Positions 29,446 to 38,509 of a stretch of 54,980 bases of DNA are shown here, one piece after another. The notes under the pieces are model-generated. The model ran no database searches. It was given only the letters and a program-made list of their open reading frames with translations, and was not told the origin of the DNA. The DNA comes from Aalborg-AAW-1 sp964458335 (GTDB lineage: Bacteria > Patescibacteriota > Gracilibacteria > Absconditabacterales > Absconditicoccaceae), in the NCBI GenBank assembly GCA_964458335.1, contig CAYWIJ010000007.1, forward strand, positions 1 to 54,980. Direction: 5' to 3'. A program made the translations under genes and the position numbers. Each line of letters starts with the position of its first letter. Within the stretch, counting starts at the first letter, position 1.

Positions 29446-30411
29446 TTATATTCTCTTAATCTTTAATTCAATCATCACTGATGATATAAACCAAATCAAT
29501 GCTCCTATCACGAATACCAATGCGAGTAAAGCACCATAGCCATTGAAAAGCAATCACCAAATACCTGTCTGTATTCCTTCTACTCATAATAACTGAGAAA
29601 AGTAGACTAATGATTGATCTCTACCAGTACTTGCCAGTGCAATGAGAATCGTTAATACAAGCGATACAGCAAATCATCATAACAATACTAATCCAATGAA
29701 TAGTAAGAAAGGATTTCTCATCTGAGCAGCAGTAGCTCCCAGTATTTTTTTCAGTGAGAGAATATCTTCAAATTGTTTCATTTTAAAATAGAGGAGAAGT
29801 AAGACAACCGCAACCATCACAATAGAAAATATAATAATCAAAGCAACACTGATATTCTTCAGGAAATAAGAGAAATCCAAAGCTCTCATCACTCTCTGTT
29901 CTTGAGCTCTAATAGAAGTACTATCTCAGAGATCTCCTATATTTTCAATGATATCACTATATTTTGGTAAAATTTGAGTAAGTTGATTGTGCTGAGCTTC
30001 ATTATGGATACTAATATATAATGTAGAAGGTAATTGAGCGTTGATATTGTAGTCTTTAAACTTCTGTACTATGTCAGGAAGTTTCTTTTCTAATGCAGCC
30101 ACAGCATCTTCTTGTGAAAGATATTGAGCATCGATATTTGCTATTTCTAATTCTCTCATCAGACTTACAATTTTTGCATTTACTACATCTCCTGTTTGAT
30201 TTTGTGATACATAGAAATACATACCTAATTTATTGGTCAATCCAGTAGATACATCAGTAAGATGAGAACTTAATCCTACTATTAACGTAAGAAAAAGCAT
30301 CAATAATCCCACAATTACTGTTGAAGCAATATATTGAAGTGGTTTAAAGGTTATTAGTCTTTGTACTTCCTCAGAGAGGAGAGACTTTTTGATGATAGAG
30401 AGACGAGACAT
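29446..30411 (-). CDS. ftsX: Cell division protein FtsX
   Basis: Permease-like partner of FtsE that controls peptidoglycan hydrolases at the septum. 321 residues, the usual size. N-terminal cytosolic start, span one IASTVIVGLLMLFLTLIVGL, an extracytoplasmic domain (TNKLGMYFYVSQNQTGDVV, EDAVAALEKKLPDIVQKFKD, LPSTLYISIHNEAQHNQLTQ), then three more spans and the FtsX motif KMKQFEDILSLKKILGATA. TGA gives glycines such as IGDLGDSTS. Start MSRLSIIKKSLL. ftsE is about 13 kb away at 43486-44169 rather than adjacent, which is unusual. Confidence 0.92.
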
Positions 30412-30453
30412 TATGAGAAATGAGAAATTATAAATTATTTTATTGCAGATTAC

Positions 30454-30515
30454 GAATTACGGATAATAATGAAGAGTAGAGTAGTATATAATTCGCAATG
30501 CGTAATCCGTAATTC
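30454..30515. repeat. Inverted repeat upstream of ftsX
   Basis: Perfect 11-bp arms GAATTACGGAT (30454-30464) and ATCCGTAATTC (30505-30515) inside a longer imperfect palindrome (GCAGATTACG / CGCAATGCGTAATC). Lies between the TPR gene stop and the ftsX start. Confidence 0.65.
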
Positions 30516-30557
30516 TTCAATTCATACTATACAAGATTATTATAACGTTGCAAGAGT

Positions 30558-31181
30558 TTATGAAGTTTTTTTCTTTGTATTATAAGTAGCAATATATGCA
30601 GAGAAAATTTTCATTTTACTTTCATAAAAAGAAAGTTTTTTATCATATATTTCAAGATCTTCCTTATTATCATAAAAGAATTGTATCAACTCTTCAGCTT
30701 TACGATATTTTTTCTCGAGGAGATAGAGTTCTACCATGTTATAAATAATCTCAGCATCATATCTATGAAGATCGTGAGCACGTTCTATGTGGTATATTCC
30801 TTTTTCTCTATTCCCATACCAATACTCAGAAAGAGCATAACATCTCATGATTTCATGATTATCTTTATCAAGTTTTTCCATTGCTTTCAGAAGAAAATCT
30901 CTGGCTTGTTTTCGATGGTTTTTTTCCATTTCTAATACTCATTTTACATACAATCCCATAGGATCTTTGTTATCAGTATTGGCATTGAGAAAATCTACTG
31001 CCTTACTAGCTTTATTAATTTCTCCTTTTTTGTACTGAATATCAGCAATCATAAGAAGAAGTTCTTCATTTGTTGGATCATTTACAAGAAGACTATTGAT
31101 ATAGTTGATGGCTTCATCATAGTTCCCAGCTTCTACATAATTATTAATAAGATTTGTCTGTTCATCAGCTAAGAATCACAT
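30558..31181 (-). CDS. TPR-repeat protein
   Basis: 207 residues, all helical. TPR-like pairs: NNYVEAGNYDEAINYINSLL, PTNEELLLMIADIQYKKGEI, KQARDFLLKAMEKLD, EIMRCYALSEYWYGNREKGI, DAEIIYNMVELYLLEKKYRK. Typical protein-protein scaffold; partner unknown. The start is ATG TGA (Met-Gly), which under the standard code would be start-stop. A TGA glycine also lies before VLEMEKNH. Probably transcribed toward ftsX, 147 bases downstream with a palindrome between. Confidence 0.8.
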
Positions 31182-31382
31182 TATTCGATCATTCAAAGTA
31201 AAAATACTAACATAATACTATCTATTTTTTTCTTTCAATCAAAAGATATTACCTTCTTTTGTTATGTTCATATGTACAAATAAAAAAAATCATTGATAAT
31301 ATAAAAAAAATACTTTTTCTGATAAAATAAGTAAGTTAGGGTCTAGATATTTTGTATTTTATAACATTTTCTTCTAAAAGTA

Positions 31383-31410
31383 TTGACTTTTCTATAAATA
31401 TTCTTATACT
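31383..31410 (+). promoter_or_regulatory. Sigma-70-type promoter
   Basis: TTGACT at 31383-31388, 16-bp spacer, TATACT at 31405-31410. The only thing directly downstream is a terminator hairpin. Confidence 0.7.
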
Positions 31411-31416
31411 CCTAAT

Positions 31417-31478
31417 TGTGTGGTGGAGATAAAATAGTTAAAAAAGGGTGTCTTCGTGTGTGGGGGATGCCCTTTTTT
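31417..31478 (+). ncRNA. Candidate small RNA or attenuator leader (about 60 nt)
   Basis: Between the promoter at 31383-31410 and a terminator: AAAAAAGGG ... GCCCTTTTTT. The transcript would include GTGTGGTGGAGATAAAATAG and a hairpin with loop around TTCGTGTGTGGGG. It contains a possible mini-frame GTG-TGG-TGG-AGA-TAA with two Trp codons, but no tryptophan genes follow. It could be a stand-alone small RNA or a leader attenuating ruvA/der transcription. Based on promoter plus terminator only. Confidence 0.4.
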
Positions 31479-31600
31479 GTTGTTGAAAAAAATAAGATAA
31501 TTATCTAATAAATAAATGTTAATATCTTTTTTTTATCTTGCAACTCCCATTTCTTTCCCTACAATAATTCTTAATTCTTAATTCTTAATTCTTAATTTCA

Positions 31601-32155
31601 ATGTTCCATCTTATCACAGGAAAGCTTATCAACGAACAGGGGAGTATCTATATTAGTAATACTATGATAGGAATACAGACTCAATACAACGGATCAAGAG
31701 ATTCTGGTACGTTTTTCCTCTATCCGATCATCGACGATCATGCCAAGACGATCAAGTATTATGCCTTCGATACAGCCAGTCAGAAAGAATCATTTTCATC
31801 TATCTTAAAAATATCAGGAATCTGACCAAAAATCGCGTATGAAATCGCTTGGACGGACAGCACGAAACTCATGGATGCTATCCAAAACTTCGATCTCGTA
31901 TTCTTCCAATCGATACCAGGAATCTGACCAAAAACTGCCAAGAAAATACTTGTAGAACTTAAATCTTCATTCTCGGAACAAGACCTTATCAAGATCAACG
32001 CCGATGATAAACTTGTAAAAAATATCGTCAAGACTCTTTCTACTATGGGATATGATAAGACAAAAATCATAACAACTCTCGCAAAGTATAAAGAAGAAAT
32101 CTCACAAGATACGCTATCTGTAGTTCTACAATGGTTGATTCAAAATATGAAGTAA
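31601..32155 (+). CDS. ruvA: Holliday junction branch migration protein RuvA
   Basis: Tetrameric DNA-binding subunit that loads RuvB on Holliday junctions. 184 residues, slightly short. N-terminal OB domain (MFHLITGKLINEQGSIYIS); two helix-hairpin-helix motifs ILKISGIGPKIAYEIAW near 70-86 and QSIPGIGPKTAKKILVELK near 106-124, with the second glycine of each GIG encoded by TGA; C-terminal RuvB-binding domain with TLSTMGYDKTKIITTLAKY. OB-domain sequence is divergent. No ruvB or ruvC nearby. Followed by der after 63 bases. Confidence 0.92.
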
Positions 32156-32218
32156 TAGATATTCTTCATTGCAATAATAGAGACTTTTCCTTATAGTATA
32201 GAGAGAAAAACTATTTTA

Positions 32219-33778
32219 ATGAAAACACAATTTCTTATGCAAAAAATCTGACTGATAGGATCCCCAAACGCAGGAAAATCAACGCTTTTTAATAGACTTA
32301 TCGGTACTTATCGTGCTATTATTACTGATATTGCTGGTACGACGAGAGATATTATCTGACATGAAACAGTTTTAGATGGAATAGGGCTTGTAGAAGTCCT
32401 AGATAGCCCTGGATTAGATGTTGATGAAAATGAACTTCCCTACATTGAAAGGATTATTCATGAATCTGATGTCATCATCATGGTAGTGGATTATAAAGCT
32501 GGTCTTAATTCAAAAGATGGAGAGATGATTTCTCTTGTGCGCCGTGCTGGAAAGATCAGTCAGATGATCGTTTTTGTAAATAAATTAGATAAGAAAGCAG
32601 ATGACAATCAAATTGCTCTTATTGGTAGTGAATATGCTCATCTTGGTATAGATCATATTATTTTTGGAAGTGCTCATCATGGAAAACTTGGAAACCTTCA
32701 TCACCTCTTTTATAAATTTTTAGGACAAGCAGAGCAAGAACTTGATGAAGACATAAATGAACAAGCAGAAACCGAAGAAGAGATCATTACTGATGATTTT
32801 GATGATGATTTAGAATGAGAAGATGAATTATTACTTGATAAAGAAGAGAATCATTATGTAAAAGCTGGGAAAATTCCTATCGCCATCATCGGACGTCCGA
32901 ATGTAGGAAAATCAACCTTTATCAATCATGTCTCGAATAAAGAACTTTCTAAAGTATCCGAAATTCCATGAACAACACTAGACTATATCTCATCAGAACT
33001 CACAATAAAAGATCAAGATTATGTATTGTATGATACGGCTGGGATCAGGAGAAAGGGGAGTATTCATGGACTAGAAAAGATCGCTTTTGATAAAACCTAC
33101 GGTATGCTGAAGTATTACCAACCCGTTGTGCTATTTTTGATCGATGGAGATGAGGGCGTAACGAAGACTGATCGTGCTCTTATGACTCATATTCTCGATC
33201 TCCATCTCCCAACACTCGTAGTCATCAATAAAATTGATTTACTGAATAAGTTACAAAAAGAGAAACTTCTGACTGCCGTGAGAGAACATTTTGGACACCA
33301 AGATCGTCTCTTTACGGTCGGTATCAGTGCCAAAGACGGGGAGGGGATTGCTAAAATACGACCTATTGTCATTGATCTGCGAAAACGTAGTCATAATGTC
33401 CTCACTACTGGTCAACTCAATAAAATGATCTCGAGAGGTTTCTTGGAAAAACCACCAACATTCCCTCATAATAAAGTAGTTAAAGTCTATTATACTACGC
33501 AAGTAAAAACCTACCCACCAATATTTATGTCCTTTATTAATAAAAAAACACATCTTACTCAAGCATTCAAAAACTGGTTAGAAACCATCGTGAGGAAAGG
33601 AGGAGGATATGAAGGTATACCATTACACTTCCTGTTTAAAGACAAGAAAATGGATGAAGAAGGATATGCAAAACATCTTGCACAGAGGAAAAAAGCGATC
33701 AGAGCAAGACTTAAAAGAACTCCAACTGAAAAAATCGCCATTAGAAAAGCAAAAGCTGAAAAGAATAAAGGAAAATAA
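32219..33778 (+). CDS. der: GTPase Der (EngA), ribosome assembly
   Basis: Double-GTPase needed for 50S subunit maturation. 519 residues, longer than the usual 440-490 because of an acidic linker (DEDINEQAETEEEI, DDFDDDLEGEDELL). First G domain: GSPNAGKST at 14-22, AGTTRDIIGHET, DSPGLDVDENE, NKLDKK. Second: GRPNVGKSTFINHVSNKE near 224, PGTTLDYISSE, DTAGIRRKG, INKIDLLNK. C-terminal KH-like domain: KPPTFPHNKVVKVYYTTQVK, then a Lys/Arg-rich tail. TGA encodes glycines in the first domain and linker. An internal ATG (MQKIG) at 32237 could be the real start. Confidence 0.96.
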
Positions 33779-33785
33779 TAAAAAA

Positions 33786-33830
33786 AAACTCCATAGTAGT
33801 GTGTCACTATACTGTGGAGTTTTTTTTTCT
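33786..33830. terminator. Bidirectional terminator
   Basis: ACTCCA ... TGGAGT outer stem with inner AGTAGTG - TGT - CACTATAC-like pairing, A-run before and long T-run after. Serves der and the convergent gene ending at 33833. Confidence 0.8.
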
Positions 33831-33832
33831 AA

Positions 33833-34252
33833 TTAATGACAATGAAATGAAAAATCAAGAACAAAGGCATCTAGAAGTTCTACTTCATCTGTTTTTATTT
33901 CACCAGTATCAAGCACAAAAGATACTTTCACTTTTCAATCTTCAATTTTTAAATCAACAACATCACCAGAGAGGATATCCATAATATCCATATCAAATCA
34001 TCCTGTGAAGACAACTTTTCACCCTTGATTTTTGTAATATTCTAATCACTTAATGAATGATACAACACTTTCTTCTGAAAGTTTATTTGAGTTATAATTT
34101 GCTGTTAGTATTCTATTATTTATATTTAATTCGTTTTTTATATCATCAAGAGATTCCATATTCTTTAATGCATCAACTAAGTCAGTAGAGAGAGTTTTTG
34201 AGACTTCCTTTCCATTCTGATTTAAAAAATCATTATTATTTTCTAATACCAT
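33833..34252 (-). CDS. Hypothetical protein
   Basis: 139 residues from ATG 34250-34252. First part helical (NNNDFLNQNGKEVSKTLSTD, MESLDDIKNELNINNRILTA), then GLEYYKNQGGKVVFTGGFDM and a beta-rich end (KIEDGKVKVSFVLDTGEIKT, ELLDAFVLDFSF). Not recognised. The frame is open upstream to a GTG at 34324; those 24 extra residues are hydrophobic (LIYLTLSSLLLLYQYVLLL) and would make a signal anchor, so the longer form is quite possible. TGA glycines present. Confidence 0.6.
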
Positions 34253-34404
34253 ATCAAATGAAGTTAAGAGTAAAACATATTGATATAATAACAATAATGA
34301 TGATAATGTCAAATAAATTAACACTTTTGTTTAGATTTTTTTCTGTTGATTATAAGAGACCAAAATAATATACTAAAAATACTATTTTATATCATCATTT
34401 TACT

Positions 34405-34725
34405 ATGCTCACCTCTACTACACCTACTATCGAAGGAAATTCTATCAAAGAATACCTTGGTCTTATCTCATCAGAAGTCATTGTCTGAGCAAATGTAGTC
34501 AAAGATATTTTTGCCTGATTAACTGATTTTTTTGGAGGAAGATCAAGTGCGTATGAAAGTGCTCTTATCCAAGGGAAAAACGAAGCGATGGATGAAATTA
34601 TCCAAAAAGCAAAAAAACTTTGAGCTGACGCGATCGTTGGTATTGATATGGACTATGAAGCAGTAGGAAAAGGATCTATGTTTATGATCAATATTTCTGG
34701 TACAGCAGTAAAACTCACAAAATAG
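34405..34725 (+). CDS. YbjQ/UPF0145 family protein
   Basis: 106 residues, family length. LTSTTPTIEGNSIKEYLGLI, SEVIVGANVVKDIFAGLTDF with FGGRSSAYESAL, and the signature KKLGADAIVGIDMDYEAVG, ending GTAVKLTK. These cytosolic proteins form pentamers and have no proven biochemical role. Glycines at VGAN, FAGL and KLGAD are TGA. Possibly transcribed with the small membrane gene 25 bases downstream. Confidence 0.92.
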
Positions 34726-34750
34726 TTTTTATCCTCACTATAACTCGACT

Positions 34751-34951
34751 ATGAACAACAATATTCTTATATGGTTAGTAACTATTCCTGTGATATCATT
34801 AGCAGGAGTATGGATCGCTTCACTTCGAGGATATCTAGATCCAGAATTTGCTACGAAAGTTTCTCTTACACTTGTGATTTTATTATGAGTAGATCTTCTT
34901 GTCTATAAACTCTTCATCAGCAAAGATAAACCTTTTACTGACAAATACTAA
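34751..34951 (+). CDS. Small membrane protein (two spans)
   Basis: 66 residues: MNNNILIWLVTIPVISLAGV first span, LRGYLDPEFATKVSLTLV link, ILLGVDLLVYKLF second span, then a charged tail. One TGA glycine. Seven bases before gatC, so probably in its operon. Function unknown. Confidence 0.65.
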
Positions 34952-34958
34952 GACCATT

Positions 34959-35237
34959 ATGATTGATATAAAAAAATTGGCGAAACTGACTGGAATTCAG
35001 CTTTCATCAGATGAACAAGACAAGTTGGGACTACAACTCGAGTCAGTAGTTGGTCTTTTGGAAAAAGTCAAAAACTATGATGTACAATCATCTGATGAAT
35101 CATGGTATGATCTCATAGGACTGGAAACTATTCCACAGATGAATGGAATACCTGATGGTGATCCAGATCTTATCTTAGAAAATATTGATCATCCTATCGT
35201 CGGACACGCTGTCGAAGTCAGAGCTTTTGTAGAATAA
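34959..35237 (+). CDS. gatC: Asp/Glu-tRNA amidotransferase subunit C
   Basis: 92 residues, the family length. MIDIKKLAKLTGIQLSSDEQ is the GatC opening; then LGLQLESVVGLLEKVKNYDV and a short Pro/Asp-rich middle. C-terminal GHAVEVRAFVE replaces the usual ..FFKVPKVIE end. GatC stabilises GatA for making Gln-tRNA or Asn-tRNA by transamidation. gatA and gatB are not in the window. No TGA codons. Confidence 0.85.
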   Translation: MIDIKKLAKLTGIQLSSDEQDKLGLQLESVVGLLEKVKNYDVQSSDESWYDLIGLETIPQMNGIPDGDPDLILENIDHPIVGHAVEVRAFVE

Positions 35238-35262
35238 TATTTTATCTTGTACAAGAAGTCCT

Positions 35263-35949
35263 ATGTCATCCAATCAACGCGAAATAGAAGTAAAATCTCT
35301 CCTATGAAGCCAAGAAAACGCTTTTTCTCTTCTAGAAAAAATGAAAAAGCAATATCCTAATTACGAACTTCTTCATGAAGAGAAACAACTCAATCATTAC
35401 TTTCAAGATGGAGATTTACAAAAGGTATACGATACATTATCCCATCTTCTCGATGATGATCAAAAAAAGAAATTTCAAGAAATGATCATTCATGGCAAAA
35501 GTCATTCAGTCAGGACAAGATGGATACATAATAAACCAGGTGTAATCTTAGTCATCAAATCATCATTGAATGAACATAGTGCTCATAATGGAGTATCGAG
35601 AATGGAATTTGAGCCAGTATTGGATATGTCGATAGAAGAGCTTGATACTATTTTACTTGATTGTGGATTTGAATATCTCTCAAAATGGTCAAGAGAAAGA
35701 CAGGAATATAAACTTTCTGATATTCATATATCATTAGATAAAAATGCTGGATATGGATATTTAGCAGAATTTGAGATGGTCATCGATGCTGATGCTGATA
35801 TCCAATCTGCACAAGAGAAAATTTATGCTATCATGGATCAATTATGAGCAACAGAACTTGATCAAGGAAGATTAGAAAGAATGTTTGCCTATTACAATGA
35901 AAATCGACCAGACTATTATGGTACTAACAATGTATTTACAATAGAATAA
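35263..35949 (+). CDS. CYTH-domain (triphosphate tunnel) protein
   Basis: 228 residues. ExExK motif E7-I-E-V-K11 (REIEVKSLLGSQ) opens the CYTH beta tunnel; further charged strands SVRTRWIHNKPGVILVIKSS, SRMEFEPVLDMSIEELDTIL, SRERQEYKLSDIHISLDKNA and YGYLAEFEMVIDADADI. CYTH enzymes hydrolyse or cyclise triphosphorylated substrates such as tripolyphosphate, thiamine triphosphate or ATP; the substrate here is open. TGA glycines at LLGSQ and LGATE. 25 bases after gatC. Confidence 0.85.
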
Positions 35950-35958
35950 TGCATTCCT

Positions 35959-35992
35959 TGTCATTGCGAGGAAGAATGACGAAGCAATCCAT
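35959..35992. repeat. Half copy of the dispersed palindromic element
   Basis: TGTCATTGCGAGGAAGAATG then ACGAAGCAATCCA: the left arm of the 91-bp element without the right arm, between the CYTH gene and thyA. Confidence 0.7.
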
Positions 35993-36021
35993 ACTATTTA
36001 ATTCCTAAAATAAATATCATC

Positions 36022-37011
36022 ATGACTCAACAACATCCTGAATATCAATATCTCAATCTTCTTCAAGATATCTTAGATAACGGTGCTCCAAAAGAACTTT
36101 TTCTGACTCCTGAGGTGGCACAACAATACCGTGATCGTAGTGAAGAATTACCATATATCACCTCAGTATTTGGTAGGATGATGAGATTTGATCTTAAACA
36201 AGGTTTTCCTCTTTTAACGACGAAGAAAGTATTTTTGAAGGGAATTATAATTGAATTATTATGGCTTATTAAAGGTTCTGGAAATATCAAATATCTTATT
36301 GATAATAATGTACATATTTGGGATGAACGAGGATGGAAAAAATATGTAGAAATGAAAAAATTGGAGGGAGAAACAGAATTTATGAATGTAGAAGAATATC
36401 TTGAGAAGGTCAAATCAGATGAAATCTTTGCAGAACAATATGCTGATCTCTGACCTGCTTATCCTGTAAATTGGAGACATTTTAAGGGTCATGGAGATCG
36501 TGAAGCAGATCAAATTCAATGGGTGATTGATGGATTAAGAAAAAGACCAAATAGAAAATCATATGTCGTATCTGCTTGGCATCCCTGTTATACCTATGAG
36601 ATGGCGAGAGAAGGGGAGTCTATGGCTTTGCCACCATGTCATACTACTTTCCAATTTAATGTAAATGATAAAGGAGAACTTTCATGTGCTCTCTTCCAAA
36701 GGTCAGCAGATATGTTTTTGGGTATTCCTTTCAATATCGCAAGTTACGCACTTCTTACGATGATGATTGCACAAATTACAGGATTAAAATTAGGAGAATT
36801 TGTCCATTTTATAGGAGATGCTCATATTTATAGTAACCAATTTGATCAAGTAAAAGAGCAAATAGCGAGAATACCAAAAGAGTTCCCTACTATGAAAATC
36901 AATCCTGAGAGAAAAGAAATAGATGAATTTGTTTATGAAGATTTCACGATTGAATGATATGAACCACATGGATTATTAAAAGGTGAAGTAGTCAATATTG
37001 GTGGATTTTAG
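36022..37011 (+). CDS. thyA: Thymidylate synthase
   Basis: Makes dTMP from dUMP using methylene-tetrahydrofolate. 329 residues, a long ThyA with the lactobacillus-type insertion (KKYVEMKKLEGETEFMNVEE). RSEELPYITSVFGRMMRFDL; FPLLTTKKVFLKGIIIELLW; DLGPAYPVNWRHFKGHG with TGA glycine; catalytic C205 in ALPPCHTTFQF; QRSADMFLGIPFNIASYALL; HIYSNQFDQVKEQ. C-terminal YEPHGLLKGEVVNIGGF. Next gene is dCMP deaminase, which makes dUMP, so the pair forms a dTMP supply operon. Confidence 0.97.
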
Positions 37012-37018
37012 TTTTACC

Positions 37019-37516
37019 ATGAAAATAAATATGTCTAAAAGAACCAACTACATCTCCCGAGATGATTACTTTATGGGGGTAGCTCTGTTATCAGCACAGA
37101 GGAGTAAAGATCCACTGACGCAGGTTGGAGCTTGTTTAGTAAATCATGAAAATGTAATAGTAGGAACAGGATACAATGGATTGCCCAAATGATGTAGTGA
37201 TGATGATTTCCCTCGAGATAAACATACGACTGATATGCTTCAGAATAAGCACAGTTATGTCGTCCATGCTGAAGTCAATGCTATACTCAATGCCAACGCG
37301 AGCACAAAGTGAACTACACTTTATGTCTGACTTTTCCCTTGTAATGAATGTGCAAAAATTCTGATCCAAGCAGGAATAAAAAAAATAGTATATCTTTCTG
37401 ACTCCAAATCAGGGAGAGACGACAATGTCGCGTCTAAGCGTATGCTTGATAGTGCTTGAATCTCTTATCAACAGTATGATCCAAGCCAAGATTCTCTGAC
37501 GATAGAGTATAAATAA
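37019..37516 (+). CDS. dCMP deaminase family protein
   Basis: 165 residues. Zinc site H83-A-E85 (VVHAEVNAIL) and P-C108-N-E-C111 (GLFPCNECAKILIQAG), the cytidine/deoxycytidylate deaminase signature. DDYFMGVALLSAQRSKDPLT, then QVGACLVNHENVIVGTGYNG and LPKGCSDDDFP match dCMP deaminases (ComEB-like), which yield dUMP for the adjacent thyA. Seven bases separate the two genes. TGA glycines at LPKGCS, STKGTT and LYVGLF. An internal ATG four codons in could be the start. Confidence 0.93.
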
Positions 37517-37598
37517 ATTAAAAATTAAGAATGAAAAATTATTTTCCTAGTAACTAAGAACTAACATTTAGTAACTCAATTTATTCCATACATCAATT

Positions 37599-38372
37599 AT
37601 GAACAAAACTCTCAAAACACTCTCTCTTCTCTTGCTTCTGTCAGGATTATTTCTTTTTTCATCTGTCTGAGCACAATCTCTAGAGAAAACTCTTATTCAG
37701 TTTACCAAAGAATATGGGATATATTCTTATAATTATAATAGTGGAGATATTATCCTTTTTTATCCTCGTAAAGGACTTTCTACTGAATTTACGACCAAAG
37801 GGACAAGTGCGAAATATCTCACAACGTTAAAAGAACAATGTGTTGCTATCAATGGATTTTATTTTGGAAAGGGTAATAATGGTGAGAATTTCCAACCAGC
37901 CTGACCTTTGACACGTTATGTTGGACTATGAAAAGATCCCATAGTTATTCCATCTGATACCAATCCTGCTGATGATGTGAATCTCCAAAACCAAATATTC
38001 TATAATAGTATAAATAATCAAGTTTCTATGAACAAATTCATCACTCTTGCTAAGGGAGTATCATTTTATGCTGGTCCGATGATCATCACTGATGGTATTG
38101 CAAATCCTGATTTAACGAAAAAAATTTCTCATCGATCAACGAAACATTATAGAACATTCTTAATCCAAGATGAAAAGAATAAAGCAGTACGAGGGATTAC
38201 AACTGAAAAGGTATCATTACCAGAATTAGCCATAGCACTCAATACTATCTTTAAAAATAAAAAAATAAATGTCGTGAATCTTGATGGATGATCATCAACC
38301 TCATTCTCTTCAGATAAAATATCATATAATGCTTCTAAAGCACTTCCTTCATTTTTCCATAGTTGTAAGTAA
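37599..38372 (+). CDS. Secreted phosphodiester glycosidase (NAGPA/DUF2233-like)
   Basis: 257 residues. Signal peptide MNKTLKTLSLLLLLSGLFLF ending SSVGAQS. Domain features: CVAINGFYFGKGN (family N-G-x-F-F/Y), GPLTRYVGLGKDP, MIITDGIANPDL, YRTFLIQDEKN, and the hallmark NLDGGSSTSF near 227-236 whose second glycine is TGA. Family members hydrolyse sugar phosphodiesters or are found in cell-wall and exopolysaccharide contexts; here it would act outside the cell on an unknown glycan. Single gene with a terminator after it. Confidence 0.88.
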
Positions 38373-38454
38373 AACATTTTTGGACTGATAACTCTTAACT
38401 TCACTAATTTTCCCTTGCAACTAAATCTGATAATCAGTATGATAAAGTCAGTGT

Positions 38455-38486
38455 AATCTGGACTATCACTACAGTCAGATTTTTTA
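38455..38486 (+). terminator. Intrinsic terminator upstream of fusA
   Basis: AATCTGGACT - ATCACTAC - AGTCAGATT with one bulge, then T-run; closes the glycosidase transcript 24 bases before fusA. Confidence 0.7.
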
Positions 38487-38509
38487 TTTTTCTACACTCA
38501 AACAAACTT

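Larger units (their letters stand above)
31182..31600. other. Gene-free region holding a promoter, short transcript unit and simple repeats
   Basis: 419 bases. 31182-31380 is AT-rich and shows nothing I can name beyond possible minus-strand promoter sequence for the TPR gene. 31383-31410 is a good promoter, followed after about 30 bases by a terminator (31441-31478). 31567-31598 holds tandem TTAATTC units (four copies) directly before ruvA. No tRNA-like fold seen. Confidence 0.6.

Noticed and set aside
33251..33562. Antisense frame over der
   Set aside because: Shadow of the conserved Der C-terminal half; no independent support.
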